Assembly (NCBI RefSeq): GCF_047495875.1
Contig: NC_092460.1
Location: 36,680,054 to 36,744,053 of the forward strand
Length of the DNA stretch: 64,000 nucleotides
DNA from: Pithys albifrons albifrons
Lineage: Eukaryota; Chordata; Aves; Passeriformes; Thamnophilidae
Direction: 5' to 3'
Shown: positions 26,268 through 38,606 of the stretch, in pieces
How positions within the stretch are numbered: the first letter of the stretch is position 1
Layout of the letters: the number at the start of each line of letters is the position of its first letter
The notes under the pieces: generated by a model
What the model was told of the DNA's origin: nothing
The model's database searches: none
The model's input: only the letters and a program-made list of their open reading frames with translations
Program-made: the position numbers and the translations under genes

Positions 26268-29200
26268 CCTGAATGCCTTCCTGTGCAACTTTGGGCTTTT
26301 CCTTGAGCTCTCCAAGGGTGCCATCTTAGTAACAGGTATGTTGTGTGTGCTAGTATGTGTTGAAGACTGGTTTACAACCTTTTCTTTGATGGCTAATACT
26401 GTCAGCAGCTCATCACTGTAAGTCATCCACCAGAAGCAGCCCAGAAAAGCTTTTGTCCATGTTTAATCACTGCTTCACCTACACCTCTGCCTGTTTTGGT
26501 AGGATCAGGTGTTTTGTTGTTGTATAATATTCGTTTTTCTTGTACTGACTTATTTTGATGCAAAATTGATAGGACTGAAACATGTCAGTGAAAGCTTACC
26601 ATGTACTTTATTTCCATGATGGTACAGCAGACTTGAGGAACTGACTCTGCCAAGGCTTAATCCTTTAATTGGTTCTAAAATACAAAACCAATTCACCTAC
26701 AACCAATAAGAAAAGTCTCTTTAAAATATATGCAACTAAAGGAAACTTCTGATTATTTGTGGTGATTCATGATACAAAGCATTTCCTTTGTTGGAGTAAA
26801 AATGGAAATCAGAAGCTTGTTGCAGAAAGTTAATTCCCAGCGAGCAATTATCCATATGACAAACCAACCTTGTAATTGACACTTCTGTTGGCAATCTCCA
26901 TAGAAAAGTAAAGGATTGATAGAACCCAAAGGCAGTTCTTTTGGGGGAAAGTGAATCATTAGCATATTGCATGCTGATTCAAGGATGAGAAAGTGCTGGA
27001 CTCCTCAAACACAGCAATGCCCAGAGTGCTTTACTCTGGCAGAAACAAACAAGCTGGCCCACCAAGTTCCCGATGTGCATGGCTAAGAGTAAGATACCGA
27101 AAGTGTGAACCCCAAACCCAGTCAGTGAGGGTGCTGGAGTCTGCAGACAGCTTGTGGAAGGTTAGTGGTAAGGGGTGAAAGCGTCTAAAGACAGTTTTAG
27201 TGCCTGAAACACACAGGTGATGTTTTAGCACTGACAGCTGTTCTCCCAAGGCTTCCTGACAGCAGAGAAGAGTATTTTCTGTAAAGTGAGTGTAAGTAGA
27301 AGTAAATGTAGTCCAGGTTTATCCCCTCTTTTGTGGAAAAATTTGTATTTAAAAAGGAAAATGGAAGAAAAAAGATTGAGAAATAAATATGTTTAGCTGA
27401 AAATAGGCAATGGTTACAATAATCTTTCCTGCATCCACCAAGGAAAATGTGTATTGGCAGTAGGATTACAGTCTGGATATCCTAGGACTGCTGCCATCCT
27501 TGTTCCTCTGTAGAGAAAGACACCCCTGACAAACCTTGTTGCCCCTCTCTGAAAGGAATAGAATGCCTTGCTCCTACCTCTTGTTTTGGACAGAGCAGAA
27601 AACTAGAGAGAGAAAACCCGTGTGCTATGGCAGCTGAAGCCTTACCACGCCCAATACAATTTTGTGCCTGCCTATGCTGTTGCCCATTTACAATACAGGG
27701 TTTTTCAAAACCTCTGTGTCGTTATCCTGGCCTCACTGTTTAAACACTGGCAATTAGTAAAAGAAGCAGGGAGAAGCTAGAGCAATGATCTTTGACTTGG
27801 GACATGGAGGAGGCTGGTGGTCAAGTCAGAGTAGAACCCAGATCTGCTTGCCAGGCTGCCCTCCTACCCTCACAGAACAAACAATTCCAACTTTCAGTCC
27901 TTCCATCTGGTGCCTTCACTAGGGGTAAGACAGTTTCTAAGATCCATTTTACTCCATTCTCTTTGAAGCTGCTAAATTATTTTTATTTACTTATTTGTTT
28001 TTATCACTCAGTGCTATTTTTAAGTACATGCTTTCTGTTCAGGTTCCATTGTAAATATCATTCCATTATGAAGCTCCTGCTGCTCATACAGTTAGCCTAG
28101 CCAATGTGAGTAACCTACCAGACACTGTGAACTCTGCTTTGACAAGCTGTAGCACCGAACCCCAAGTGTGCTTTCTCTTTCATCAGCTCGATGCGCTCTC
28201 TCCCTGACTTCTACTGGCCACCAGGGGATGCAAAATGAAAAACTACCTGATTGTGAATTATGACAGTAAAAGTTTATAAGCTGCTAAAATGAAGTTATAG
28301 CACCTAGGAGCTCAGTCAACTTACAATGTTAATTGATAACTTTTGAAACTTGCTCTGAGCTAACGCTACAAAAGGAGGGGTGCAGGCTGTGGTGAACTGG
28401 TGCTGCTCTGAGACAGGCAGGAAGGTAATGTGGCATGGAGAGAACTGCAGAGGGGTTTGAAAAACTGCTGCACTGATGGCAGTTCTTCTCTGTTAATCCC
28501 AGGAGAGCTAAAGGCAACAGCTTTGAAAAGAAATGTGTTTACAACTCTAAGATGTGGAGGGAAAAGAAAAATGTGAATACATGACTGTGTGTTTGGGGAG
28601 GCTTGTAATTCTTTGACTGCTGTCTCTGCTCTATGCTGTGGAACTGCTCTTTTCTCTAATTAGAAAAATATTGACAACTTAAGGATGGCTTTAGATGGCT
28701 AAAGATGGCATTAGTGGCCAAAAAGATTGGTGAAGACTGTCAGGTTTGTACAGCACAGCTGTGGCAAGAAGTCTGGTTTTCCTTCTTTCCCCTTTACGTC
28801 ATTCACGGGGAATAGCCACAGTATTTCTATGGGCAGGATTTGATACCAGACATTGAGGTAGCAAAGAAAGGTGACTTTGGGCACATTGATGCTGGTATTT
28901 TAGTGCAGTTCTGGAATGTGTTTTTAATCTGAATCTCCTGATCATCTCTGATTTGCATTGCGGAATGATCTTGAGGCATAAAAACAACTGCACTCCATTT
29001 GGATGGAGCTAATGAAAAAAAAGGGTGCTCATGTCTGATATGTTCCAGCTATCTGTGGGAAGTGGTTTGATGTGAACACCCCTGAAAGTGTGGACATCAC
29101 ATTTTCAGCACCAGCTGCTTCACATTCTATATTTCTTCATTAATTGCTAATGAAGACAGTCTATCTGCCTTCTTTAAAGGCAATAAATATCCTGTATTTC

Positions 29201-30190
29201 CAAGTTATCTACATGGTCATTACAGCACTGTATAGGTCTCTGATATTCTGTAACTTCAGTTTCTACTGTGACTTGTTTTTCACCTTGGTTTTATGGTTTT
29301 GCTGTAGTTGATTATAGTACGTCAGGTATTTACTGTATTCAGTTGCACACTGACTGGGGCTGGCTTTCTTTTTAAGCGTCTTGATTTCCATAGTTATTTA
29401 CCACCTGAGCTTGTTTGCAGACCTGTTGCAATGAACATTGAAAGCAATACACTTGCAAACTGAAGCACACAGGAATACAGGCAGGGAAGCCTCTGTGTGC
29501 ACACAAGTGGTTCTGTGCTCTGCTGAATGGAGTTTAGGCTGCCAAAATGTCCCAGACACTATTGCCAAAAGCCTTGGTAGAAAAATGTCTGATTCTTCCA
29601 AATAAACACTTGGTACAAGAAAGACGTGTTGCTAAAGGTAACTATAAAGAAAGGTAAAGTAAAATATCAGGTGACATCTTGGTAATGGAGCACTATCCAT
29701 GGCACTGAGGCTTCTAATGTTTTTGGGTTTTTAAATTTTTTTAATGTTTTTCATTAAGAAGAATCTATCAAAAGTATGAGAGGTATGAACAAGGATTTCT
29801 ACCGGACACCTTAATTCCAGCTCTTTGTAAAACCTTCACATTTAACATTCATTTAGCTGTGTGCACAGGATAATACAGAGGAAAGGTGGCCCAATCATTA
29901 CGTGAGTTGCTGTGCAGAATTAGGTTTTCCAGTACACTTCAGATTTATTAGAAAGGTTCTTTAGTTTATTTAGGTCTGTACTGTGCATCTGCAAAGCAAG
30001 AGCAAATGTACACTGTAGACTCAAACAAACCATGGATGCTGTGAGAATGAAGTCTGTATAAACAGCTATAGGGGGGTTCAGAACACATGCTGGGGTTGTC
30101 TTACAGAAAGTTATCTTCATGTCTTCCATATGAGCCACATCTCTTGCTGCAAGGCAAACTAATTTTGCTTCAAATGTCTGCTTTACCAAG

Positions 30191-30299
30191 GCAATTGGTT
30201 TCCACACTTGCTGCATGAAGGTAAATTGGAGAGATTCTTCTTCTTCTTGGCTTCTTTAATGATGGTGAACACCCTGGGGTTCTGGACCATTGCACACAG
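30191..30299 (+). CDS. SLC15A5: SLC15A5 coding exon G (residues 374-410)
   Basis: The exon reads (G)NWFPHLLHEGKLERFFFFLA, continuing as SLMMVNTLGFWTIAH(R). It aligns with the human region NWFPNTLNKGNLENFFFFLA and the last transmembrane helix. The acceptor is TTTACCAAG, the donor is GTATGTGT at 30300, and the Arg codon is split after AG (phase 2). Recovering this exon was necessary to keep the final two junctions in frame, which supports the whole model. Confidence 0.93.
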
Positions 30300-32044
30300 G
30301 TATGTGTGTGAAAATGAAAGCTTGATGTTTCATTTGTAGACAAAAGTTCTTGTAGAATCTGTAAAGAAGTGTGTAATGAAGAATTGGTAGTGATAGATCA
30401 TATGTGGATAAGTGTGGTAAAGTTGAAAAAAAAAGACTGATGTCATTAGCCTTAGTTAAGGGGTCTTACTAACATAAAAATGCCTTAAAGAAAAAAGAGC
30501 ATCATATTCTATATAGAAAGGTGTAAATATGTTGGCATGGAGTTCAGATGCGAGCACTATGATATACTGGCCATGGAACTGACCTCCACTGTGCTTGGCC
30601 TTGTATCAGTATGTAGAAAACAATGCTGTCATCTCAACAAGCTTGCATCTTTAGTATAGGGCAGCAGGCAGCAAGGTGCTATGGAAGCAGCAGTCCACTA
30701 CAGATTAATGTTGTATGCAGTGGTTTTGACAGCATAAACCAATGTGTTTCCTGATACTCTACTGGGCATGGGATGAAAGCAACTTTCTGCTGGAGACAAC
30801 ATAATTTCTCATCCCCCACAAAGGAAGGAATTTTATGCCACCTGTAGAGCGTAGGTTTAATCTCTGTATTTTGCCTGTAAAATGCAGGGAACTCAGAACT
30901 GTGATTCCCTCTTCCATCCAGCATGGCTTGAGAGTCAGCCTGCCTCCTGTATTCCAGAACATTTATGGCAGTTAACTTTCTATTGTTAGCATTATAAGTA
31001 ATACTTGAAGTCAAGAAGAGGGAGGGAAGCAACCTGTGTCACCAGGAGTGGGAAGGGTCACGTGTAAGTGGCATTCCCTCTTAGACTTGCAGAGGCAGTT
31101 CTATAGAAATCCTTCAGAAACCTTCATGAAGCAGAAATTTGATGATAGTAATAGAAAACTTCCAAGGGCAGTGCACTTCTAGAGCTCTTGACAAAAGTAT
31201 TGCTTTTTCTATTACATTTAGCATCAACTTTGCAGCACCAAAGTTTACCGTAGCATCTTGTCCATTATTTCAGCTTGATTCTCTTCTTCTAAATGTGACC
31301 TGAGTCACAACTAAAAATGTTTCTCCTGCATGTATTTTATAGTCCCCTTATGAAGTGAGATTTTATTCTTCTGTAAAATGAAATTTTCATTTGTGACATT
31401 TACTGCAAAAAATAAAAGGATTTAGTTGTCAAAAACTTGCCATAAAATTATGTTGAACTCAACAAAAAATTTTTCCACAACTTTGCGTATTTGTATGGGG
31501 TTTTTTTAACCTTCAATCTTCCTAAAAGTAAGAAAAAAGTTTTAAAAATTTCATTTAAATCAGTATTTCACTTCAGAATCAAGGTACCTCGTTTTTCAGT
31601 AAGAAAACCATACAAGAAATATGATTTTTGAGGTCAAATGTTACTGTTTCATTTTGTGCTGAATAAAGATTCTCCCAGAGGGGAGAAAAAACAGGGTGGG
31701 TACTATTCAGATAAACACTGATTTAGGTGTGGTCAGAAACAAGGTTTTAAAACTGTAAATTAGAAAAAATGCACTAAAATTTCCCTGAGGAAAAAAGTGT
31801 GGGTTTTTTTAAATTTGTTTAAAAGATAAAGTAAAGGTATTATTAACATCTGCATCCGATTTGGCACTTATCCTGAAGTTCTGAAAGGTTCTAGAAAAAT
31901 GCATATTACTGGCCTAAGTTTTTTGGCTGCATAGAACTAAGAAGGCACTGTACCTTGCAAAGTGTTGCCTAACAAACAATGGGTGAAGCCAATGTCTGAA
32001 AAGATGATTGTTTTGGTATTTTCTTTCTCTGTCATCTCCCCCAG
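30300..32044 (+). other. SLC15A5: SLC15A5 last intron
   Basis: Non-coding, AT-rich, about 1.7 kb. No repeat family was recognised. It ends with the pyrimidine tract TTTTCTTTCTCTGTCATCTCCCCCAG. Confidence 0.8.
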
Positions 32045-32189
32045 ATACAACAATCTGCATCAGGATTACACCAGTGAATTCAGAGGAAGCCTTCCTGGAG
32101 AAAAGCTTTTGAAGCATGAAAAAACCATCAAGCATTATGATACTGTCCTGGAAAGTTCTCCCATTTTGTCTACTATAGAGAAAACCTGA
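32045..32189 (+). CDS. SLC15A5: SLC15A5 terminal coding exon H with stop (residues 410-457)
   Basis: The first base completes Arg, then the exon reads YNNLHQDYTSEFRGSLPGEK followed by LLKHEKTIKHYDTV and a Ser-rich end finishing in IEKT and TGA at 32187-32189. It is hydrophilic, consistent with the cytosolic C-terminal tail after the last helix. It aligns with the human tail, which has RYCNLNHFN, RGS..E..LLHEK and KFY elements, but is clearly more diverged than the membrane exons. The total visible coding length of about 457 residues plus the missing ~120 matches the human ~579. Confidence 0.93.
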
Positions 32190-32525
32190 TAAAATTTCAC
32201 TCTTGTTTGACTAAATTTTGATTGTGTTCTCCACCAACTTTCTGATGATAAATTACCTAGCGTGCTTAAGTGGAACTGCCAATGTATTTTGTGAATTATC
32301 TGATGAATAATAATGTTATTTATAAGTTTACAAAATAGCATTTGTCAAGGGATTTGGCCTTGTAGAAGGCTGCACTGTCGTAATTCATGATGAGGAGGAG
32401 GGGTCATTGCTAGGCATGGTTAATGGAGAGAAGCTTTTAATCTCTGTATGGAAATAGATAGATATCCACATATATTTGTACTTAGGAATGGTTCAAAATT
32501 AATAAACATGTATGCATTTGTTTAG
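32190..32525 (+). other. SLC15A5: SLC15A5 3' untranslated region (predicted)
   Basis: Short, AT-rich sequence between the TGA stop and the first good polyadenylation signal. The end is estimated about 20 bases past AATAAA, before T/G-rich sequence (atttgtttag). Transcript data would be needed to place the real end. Confidence 0.55.
32501..32506 (+). promoter_or_regulatory. SLC15A5: Polyadenylation signal AATAAA
   Basis: A canonical hexamer 312 bases after the SLC15A5 stop, followed by T/G-rich sequence. It is the first canonical AATAAA after the stop that I could find. Confidence 0.6.
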
Positions 32526-33454
32526 CAAATTACTTTGCAGCAGTATAATTTACAAGTAATATTGGAGTCTGGTATTGGCTGGTTGATTCTTGCAAAGGTG
32601 GGAGACTCACATGCTGTTCTTGAACCTGCTGCTTGATCTGCTACTCACGGTTCTGCCAGTTTTTGACTTAGTTTCATTGTCACTAAAATGGACAGAGCTG
32701 TACTTTGGAACTTTCCTTGCAAATTACTTGGAAATCTAACAAAAATATACTAGAAAACGTATACCAGTCATTGGTCCATAAACTGTGCCATGAAAAATTG
32801 ATGCTGAGGTATCCAGTCTTATCTGAGAGAAGTACTATGAGATTTGACATTCATAAAGGATGATATAAAGAAAATTGTTGGTAGGAGAACTGAAGATGAG
32901 AATTTATTTATATTAAAATTATTTATTGTTGTCCAGTTGCAAGGAGTGAAAGGGATTGGGAGAAAAAGCTTGGGAAAGGGTAGGTACAGTTGGAAATGGG
33001 GTGAAAATATTTTTAGTGAAATACATTCCAGTTTAAAGATCTACACAATTTTAAGCTTTCCCAAAATTGGTAGATTTTGTTAGTGTGAGAGATGTTAATC
33101 TAGCACTTAACATTTCTTTTTAAAAGTCATATTACTAAAAAGAATGAGGATAGAATTGGATAAGGAAACATATCAAACCCAAAAACTAAAGGAGCACTTG
33201 GATATCAAGATGTTTATAATGGAAGTGGTAGTTAAGTTAAAATGCTTGCTAGATATGAGGAGTGCTCTCCCACAGGAGAAACTACATTAAAAGGACAATG
33301 CACTGAAATGACACAGGGTAGTTTGTGAGCTGAAACTGTGAAAGAGCTGGTAAAGGAAATCACTGTTTAACCATATTTAATGCTGTAACTTTGGGTTAGG
33401 TGTTGTGGAATAGGGATGAAAATGTAGTAAATACACCTAAGAATCCGGAAGGAA
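32526..33454. other. Intergenic sequence
   Basis: AT-rich, with no coding signal. The distal part may be a more decayed extension of the CR1 relic that follows, but I cannot align it. Confidence 0.5.
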
Positions 33455-33860
33455 AGCAGGAAGAAGCTGTTAGTTTGATCTCACTACTATTTAATAATTT
33501 AAAAAAATATTTAAAGTAATGAGATTAAAAAAGAACAGAAAATTGAATCAAATGCAATATAAATATATCAGAGGTAGAGTTGCAAGACTACCTTAATGTC
33601 TGCATAATGAGAATTCATTTTCTAAACAAAACACAGTAGAGATGATCTACATTGATCTCAGTAAACATTTGATATATGTCTCATGGGAAATAACTTGTGA
33701 AGATGGAGATCAGGGTCAGTGGGAGAGCTACAAGGTGGCTGAGGGGCCCATTAAAAACCAGATGGCAACAGATATTGTAGAAAGGAGAAGGTACCCATCT
33801 GGAAGTGAGGTTTTTGTGGAACTTGTTTAATATCTTCATGGTATAAAAGAATTCTGGGAA
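33455..33860 (+). mobile_element. Decayed CR1 LINE reverse-transcriptase relic
   Basis: At 33642 the translation MIYIDLSKHLIYVSW corresponds to the CR1 polymerase motif around DFSKAFDTVSH. About 140 bases later, nucleotides ggtacccatctggaagtgag and cttgtttaatatcttcat line up with the segment encoding GVPQGS and LFNIF. The two motifs are in different frames and closer together than in an intact element, so it is a frameshifted, deleted fossil. A weaker match to the upstream PVSLIS-type motif lies near 33470. Orientation is +. Boundaries are approximate. Confidence 0.65.
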
Positions 33861-36595
33861 GCCCCAGTGGAGATGGAAGAAGTAAGTATATCTTTCTACA
33901 AGTTTTATCTGAAATGTTCATCATGTCAAAGATCTGCTTTCTGACTAGTGGGGGATGTCATGCCTTGATGGCAGAGCTGAGTGTACAACTCTGTTTGTCC
34001 TGTAAGAAGTGGTGTAGGGGAATAAAGGTTGCCTGCTTGCCTTACCCTGGCTCTTGCCAGCAAGGTACAGACTTTCCAAAAGCTGGGCTGGAGCTGGGGC
34101 TGTGAGAGGAGAGACACCAAGAGGCTGAAGGATCTTTATCTGAGGCCACAGCAAAGTGGGAGACAGACTAATTTCCACATATTTGAGTAAATTTATCCAT
34201 CGCACCTGACAGTTCTTTGCTCATAAGGTACTATTTTCTAAAATGTATTTGTATTGCAATAAACCCAAAAATCCCAGTTTCTTGAATACTTGACTTGGCC
34301 TTTGTTTTGGCACAGAAAAGCTACAAAAACGCTGGCTGGAGTCTGCTGACAGGAGGTATGTGGTTGCTGTCAATGCATTTGAGAGTTATACACAAAAGGA
34401 GAACAATTATGTAATAAAAGAATAAAATCTAAGATTTGGGCCAGTGAGTTTAATTGGTCTACAAAATGCTTTTAACACCTGATGATAATTTTATAAATTT
34501 TTAAGTGCAACAATAACAATAGTTTGGAGCCGTTTATATTAGGAACAGGAGAACAAGAAATCTAACCTGATTTTAAGATAAAGTGTTTTCCACTGCTGCA
34601 TTCTCAGGCTGAATGCCCTCAAACTTCCTAAGACAGGGTTGTTTCTTTTTTTTCCCCACAGAGTTTGAAATTTGAGAAGAGATGACAGCAGATAATAGAA
34701 TGCAGCTATTGCAACTGAGTTGTTTGATGAAGATCATCCTGCAAGAAAAAGAGGATTAGTTAACTCCCTGCATAGGACTTCTCTGGCATGTAGTCATGCA
34801 AGAAAGGCTTTCAGCAATGAAGGAACCGGTTGGGCAGCTGTCTTGGGTTGAGCTGGCAAAATCCCACTATAAAGGGATGTATTGTGGAAAAAGTGGCCTC
34901 CTAAGTGAGGTTAGGAGTGACAAGAAATATCTGAGTTGAGTTTTCTATTTGAATACTGCTTAAATTTTCTAAATCTCTCAGCACAGAGTGAAATTAGTAT
35001 AAAGGACTCTAAAGTCAGTCTTGACTTTGGAAGAAGTTGCTTTTGTGCAGCTCTGGTTGTGACTGTTCCAGTAGGTGCTGTGCTCAGCAGAGGTCATTAC
35101 TAACCTTGAATAGCCAAATGCACTGCTAGTTTCTACTGGTACAGTTTTGGGGTTTCTTTTTAATGTGGTTAAATGTGTCTTTTATACTGTATTCTTGTAC
35201 ACATATACAAAAAATGCAAGTTCTGTCCCAGACAGTTTATTGAGCACCTCAATTAAGTCTAAAAGCATGGGACACCATTTTGAGTACAGGAGAGGAGAGT
35301 GAAGAAAACTCACCAGAGAGGATTAAGATCTCCATCTGTTAAGTTTGCACTGATGATAAAACACGTGCTCCCAGTTGGAACAAGATGCATTAAAAGAGCA
35401 ATTTCACTTCTACTGCCTAGCAACAATGTCATTGAGCACCTGCAATAGTTTAAACATTAAGCATAATTGGCTTTGCTTGACATAAATCCGTAGTTTTGTA
35501 AATAAGAGCAGTTGAGTTTCCATGTAATACCAATTAGCTATAAGGAATGCTTTGTTTGCTGAAGCCTGCAGCTTTGTGGAGGAAAGAGGGAGTTATTAAG
35601 ACTCGGCTGTGGTAATCAGAAGGTAGAACCCAGATCAGACATTACATTTGAGTGTCCTCGTGCAAGCTATTTAATTGGTTTCACTCAGATTCCCTAGATA
35701 TGAAAGGAAGAATAACATTCAGAATTAGGTTTTTTGGTAAAGAACCCTGAGAGTGTCTGGTTAAAGCACCCTGGAAGTAATTTTAAACTGAGCTGTCTAG
35801 GTCTGTGCTAGATATCTTTCCCCTTCTTTTAGTTGAAAGTTCTTGTAAATTTTCTAGAAACGTTTGCTTTCTGCCATTGATGGAAGGAAGAGGTGCATGA
35901 CCAACTAGTTATCAAAATCAGTCTTACTTAGTTCCTGTGGGAACTCTGAGTTGGAAAGATGGGGTAGGAAGATGCCCTTCTTGTGGCTCCAGAGCAAAGC
36001 AGCAGAGAGCTAAAGCTTTAGACTTAATCTTGGTGTCTGTTTGCTCTGACATGTACTAGATTTGTCTTGGCAAGGGCAAATGTAACCACCTTCTGGAGGG
36101 TGTTTTGAAGGTTTGCTTTTATTTCATTGTAATTTTAAGAAAAAAAATTAAAAACTTCAGAAGTCTCCTCATGTGTTCTCTGTTGTGAATAGAATGAAAA
36201 TTACCTTTTCCATTCTACCTGGTCTCCAGGAAGTCTCATCATAGAAGTCATATTCTGTTGGTCTGGTACTGTCTCTGTAATTTTAAATATAGATTTCTTG
36301 GATTAAGAGAAGGTTGACATCTGAACCTCGTGCAGTCTACAAGTACTGGTTCTGACTCTTTAAAGTTAATTAATCAGTTATAATACTCAGTGGTAATAAC
36401 AGTGTAAGGAACTGCTTTGACAATGATTTTTCAGTGTTTTGAAGATATTTAATCTCTACACAATACTGGATCTTGCACCCTAAGACTGCCAAATTTTAAA
36501 TACAATCTGCATGTTTTGTTAGGGGTTACATGCTCTCAAAAATAAAATTGGCAGAAACTTTTTCTAAAATGTTGTATGACCAGCATCTTTTCCAG
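33861..36595. other. Intergenic sequence
   Basis: No gene or clear repeat. Near 34839 the bases TGTCTTGGGTTGAGCTGGC resemble the start of some avian LTRs, but nothing following supports it. Confidence 0.5.
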
Positions 36596-36680
36596 CTTTG
36601 AGGGGTTTTGTTTGTTTGGTGGTGGGGAGTTGTTTGTTTTGTTTGTGGGTTAGTTTGTTTGGGGTTTTTTGTTTGATTCT
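36596..36680. repeat. G/T-only low-complexity stretch
   Basis: Irregular GTTTGTTT/GGGGTTTT units (tttgtttgtttggtggtggg, gagttgtttgttttgtttgt, gggttagtttgtttgggg). It is nearly free of C and has few A on the + strand. Confidence 0.75.
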
Positions 36681-38544
36681 TTCCCTCCAGATTAAGTAAT
36701 GAAACTGGAGTATATATATCTACATTTGACTGGGGAGTAGTCACCTTTCCAAATATCAGGATTTTATGCAGAGCCAAAATATTCTTGCTCCTATTCTCTA
36801 ACTGACTTCTGAGAAGTCACGTAAGTCTAGAAAATACTGCAGATATCAACTTTACATTTTTGAGTGTTAGGCTTCTTTCCTGTTAATATGAGAAACTCCT
36901 ATTGAAGTGGTTGCACTATCACATCTGAAATAGCTTAGTTTTGAACAGAGGTTTTGAAACCAAGTCCTGTATTCCCAGCAGAGTGTGCTGACTGGATGGA
37001 ACTGAATGCAAGTGTGCATATTTTCTGGATTCTCCTTTTATTATTTAAATATATATATTCTTTTTCCTTTCAGATCAGAAGAACTGTTTTGAAAGCTGAA
37101 GCACTTAACAACATAAAAACCCCAATCACTGAGGAGGAGGGAGGACACAAACAAAAACAAACCTTAAAGCAGTTGACGTTTGTCCTACCTGCTTTGTAGC
37201 CTGTTAAAAGGCATCTTTTGAAACCACATCCCGAATGCTTTCATTGTCATGTCGTGCAAACTTCAGAAGCAAGATTGCTGATGAGGTTGGGGGTAGTAGT
37301 TATGGTAGCACTCAGTAAAAGGCACAGCAAGATACCACAGGGGTTTCTTTGCATGGTCAATGAATATGATATGAAGATACTGTCTATTTAGATGGCAGAG
37401 AGGAGCAATCTTTGATATTAAGTAAAAACATAAATTCAAAACTAATGTTGACTTGAAAAGCAATGGTGGCAAGAGGATGCTGTTTGAAACTGAATCCAGC
37501 ATTACATGCAATTCTGCATTTCTTTACTTTGACTTTTTTTAGCCAAAAGAGTTTTGCTGTTGTCTTGAAAATGTTCCTTTTTAAAATATTCAGTTGAATA
37601 ACCTGAGAGATTTTAATATCATTCTGACAGATGATAACCCCCTCAATAAGCTTTGTCACTGTTTATAAAGAGCTGTCATTTAGTGGAAACACTCTTTAAA
37701 CTTAAGCTGTTTGTAAACTAAACTTTAATAGTGAGACTCTTGTGTAAAACCTTAAGAAGCAAAAATAATATGCAGCCTTACATATTCAGTGAAAAAGAGT
37801 TAGGGAACGTCTGTGACGTTAAGGAAGAAACTTCATTACAGAGATCCAAGTACAGAAATTATGCAGGTCTTGCGAAAAGAGTTTCAACAACAGAGAGCAG
37901 CAAGCTGCACGAGGAGGGGAGGGAGGTGATTATTAGCTATTTGAAAATGGTGTAGCTTCATTATGGTATGCTTTGTTTGTTTCAGCTTTTGGTTGCTGCT
38001 CCTTGCTTGGGGTGGGAAATTATTAGAATAGGTGAGGGTGGATGAAGGTCTTCTCTGTTAGATTGCATGAACGTTAAAAAGACTAAATACAGTAGCAGTG
38101 AAGGCACGCCTAAAGTGCCTATTTCTTGTATTTGAAAACAATTGACCTTAAAAGTGTACTCTTGTAGTTCTGACTTAAATAACTGATGGGTATAACTTAG
38201 TAAATCCAGTGCTGCTTCTCTTTTCAGTTCCAATGTGAATTACCAGTCAATTGATTCTTGCTCTAGCTAAGTTTGTTCATCTGATTAATGGCTAAAATGA
38301 ACTATTCTCTGCTCAATTATTTAAAACAGCAGCCCCTGTTGTAGCAAGGGTTAACTAAATCATGGTGATCTAGGTTTTGTTCCTTTCCTCAATTAACAAT
38401 TTCAAGCTCTCTTCCTATGCACCCAGTGTTACACCTACCTTTCGATATTCTTTAGTAAATGGCAATTTCACTTTCTTCAAGCCTTTTTAAGATGCAGTGA
38501 GTTCCATATAATCACTTGCACAGATGTTCATAAATATTTTTGGC
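36681..38544. other. Intergenic sequence
   Basis: Short ORFs on both strands without splice context, codon bias or recognisable domains. Nothing nameable. Confidence 0.5.
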
Positions 38545-38606
38545 TGGGTTTTTTTTGTTTGGTTGGTTTTGTGGTTTGATTGGGTTTGGTGGGGTTTTTT
38601 TTCTAG
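38545..38606. repeat. G/T-only low-complexity stretch
   Basis: The run gggttttttttgtttggttg is followed by gttttgtggtttgattgggt and ttggtggggttttttttc. Same type as the stretches near 25.8 and 36.6 kb. Confidence 0.75.

Larger units (their letters stand above)
22191..30190 (+). other. SLC15A5: SLC15A5 intron between exons F and G
   Basis: The longest intron in the window (about 8 kb). It contains AT-rich DNA near 23.7 kb, a G/T-only stretch at 25800-25885, and an AATAAA followed by A16 at 26213-26267. No exon was seen, and no transposon was recognised from its consensus. It ends GTCTGCTTTACCAAG. Confidence 0.75.

Noticed and set aside
34839..34980. Possible LTR start (TGTCTTGGGTTGAGCTGGC)
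   Set aside because: Only the first ~20 bases resemble an avian LTR. The following sequence matches nothing I recognise, and no partner end is visible.
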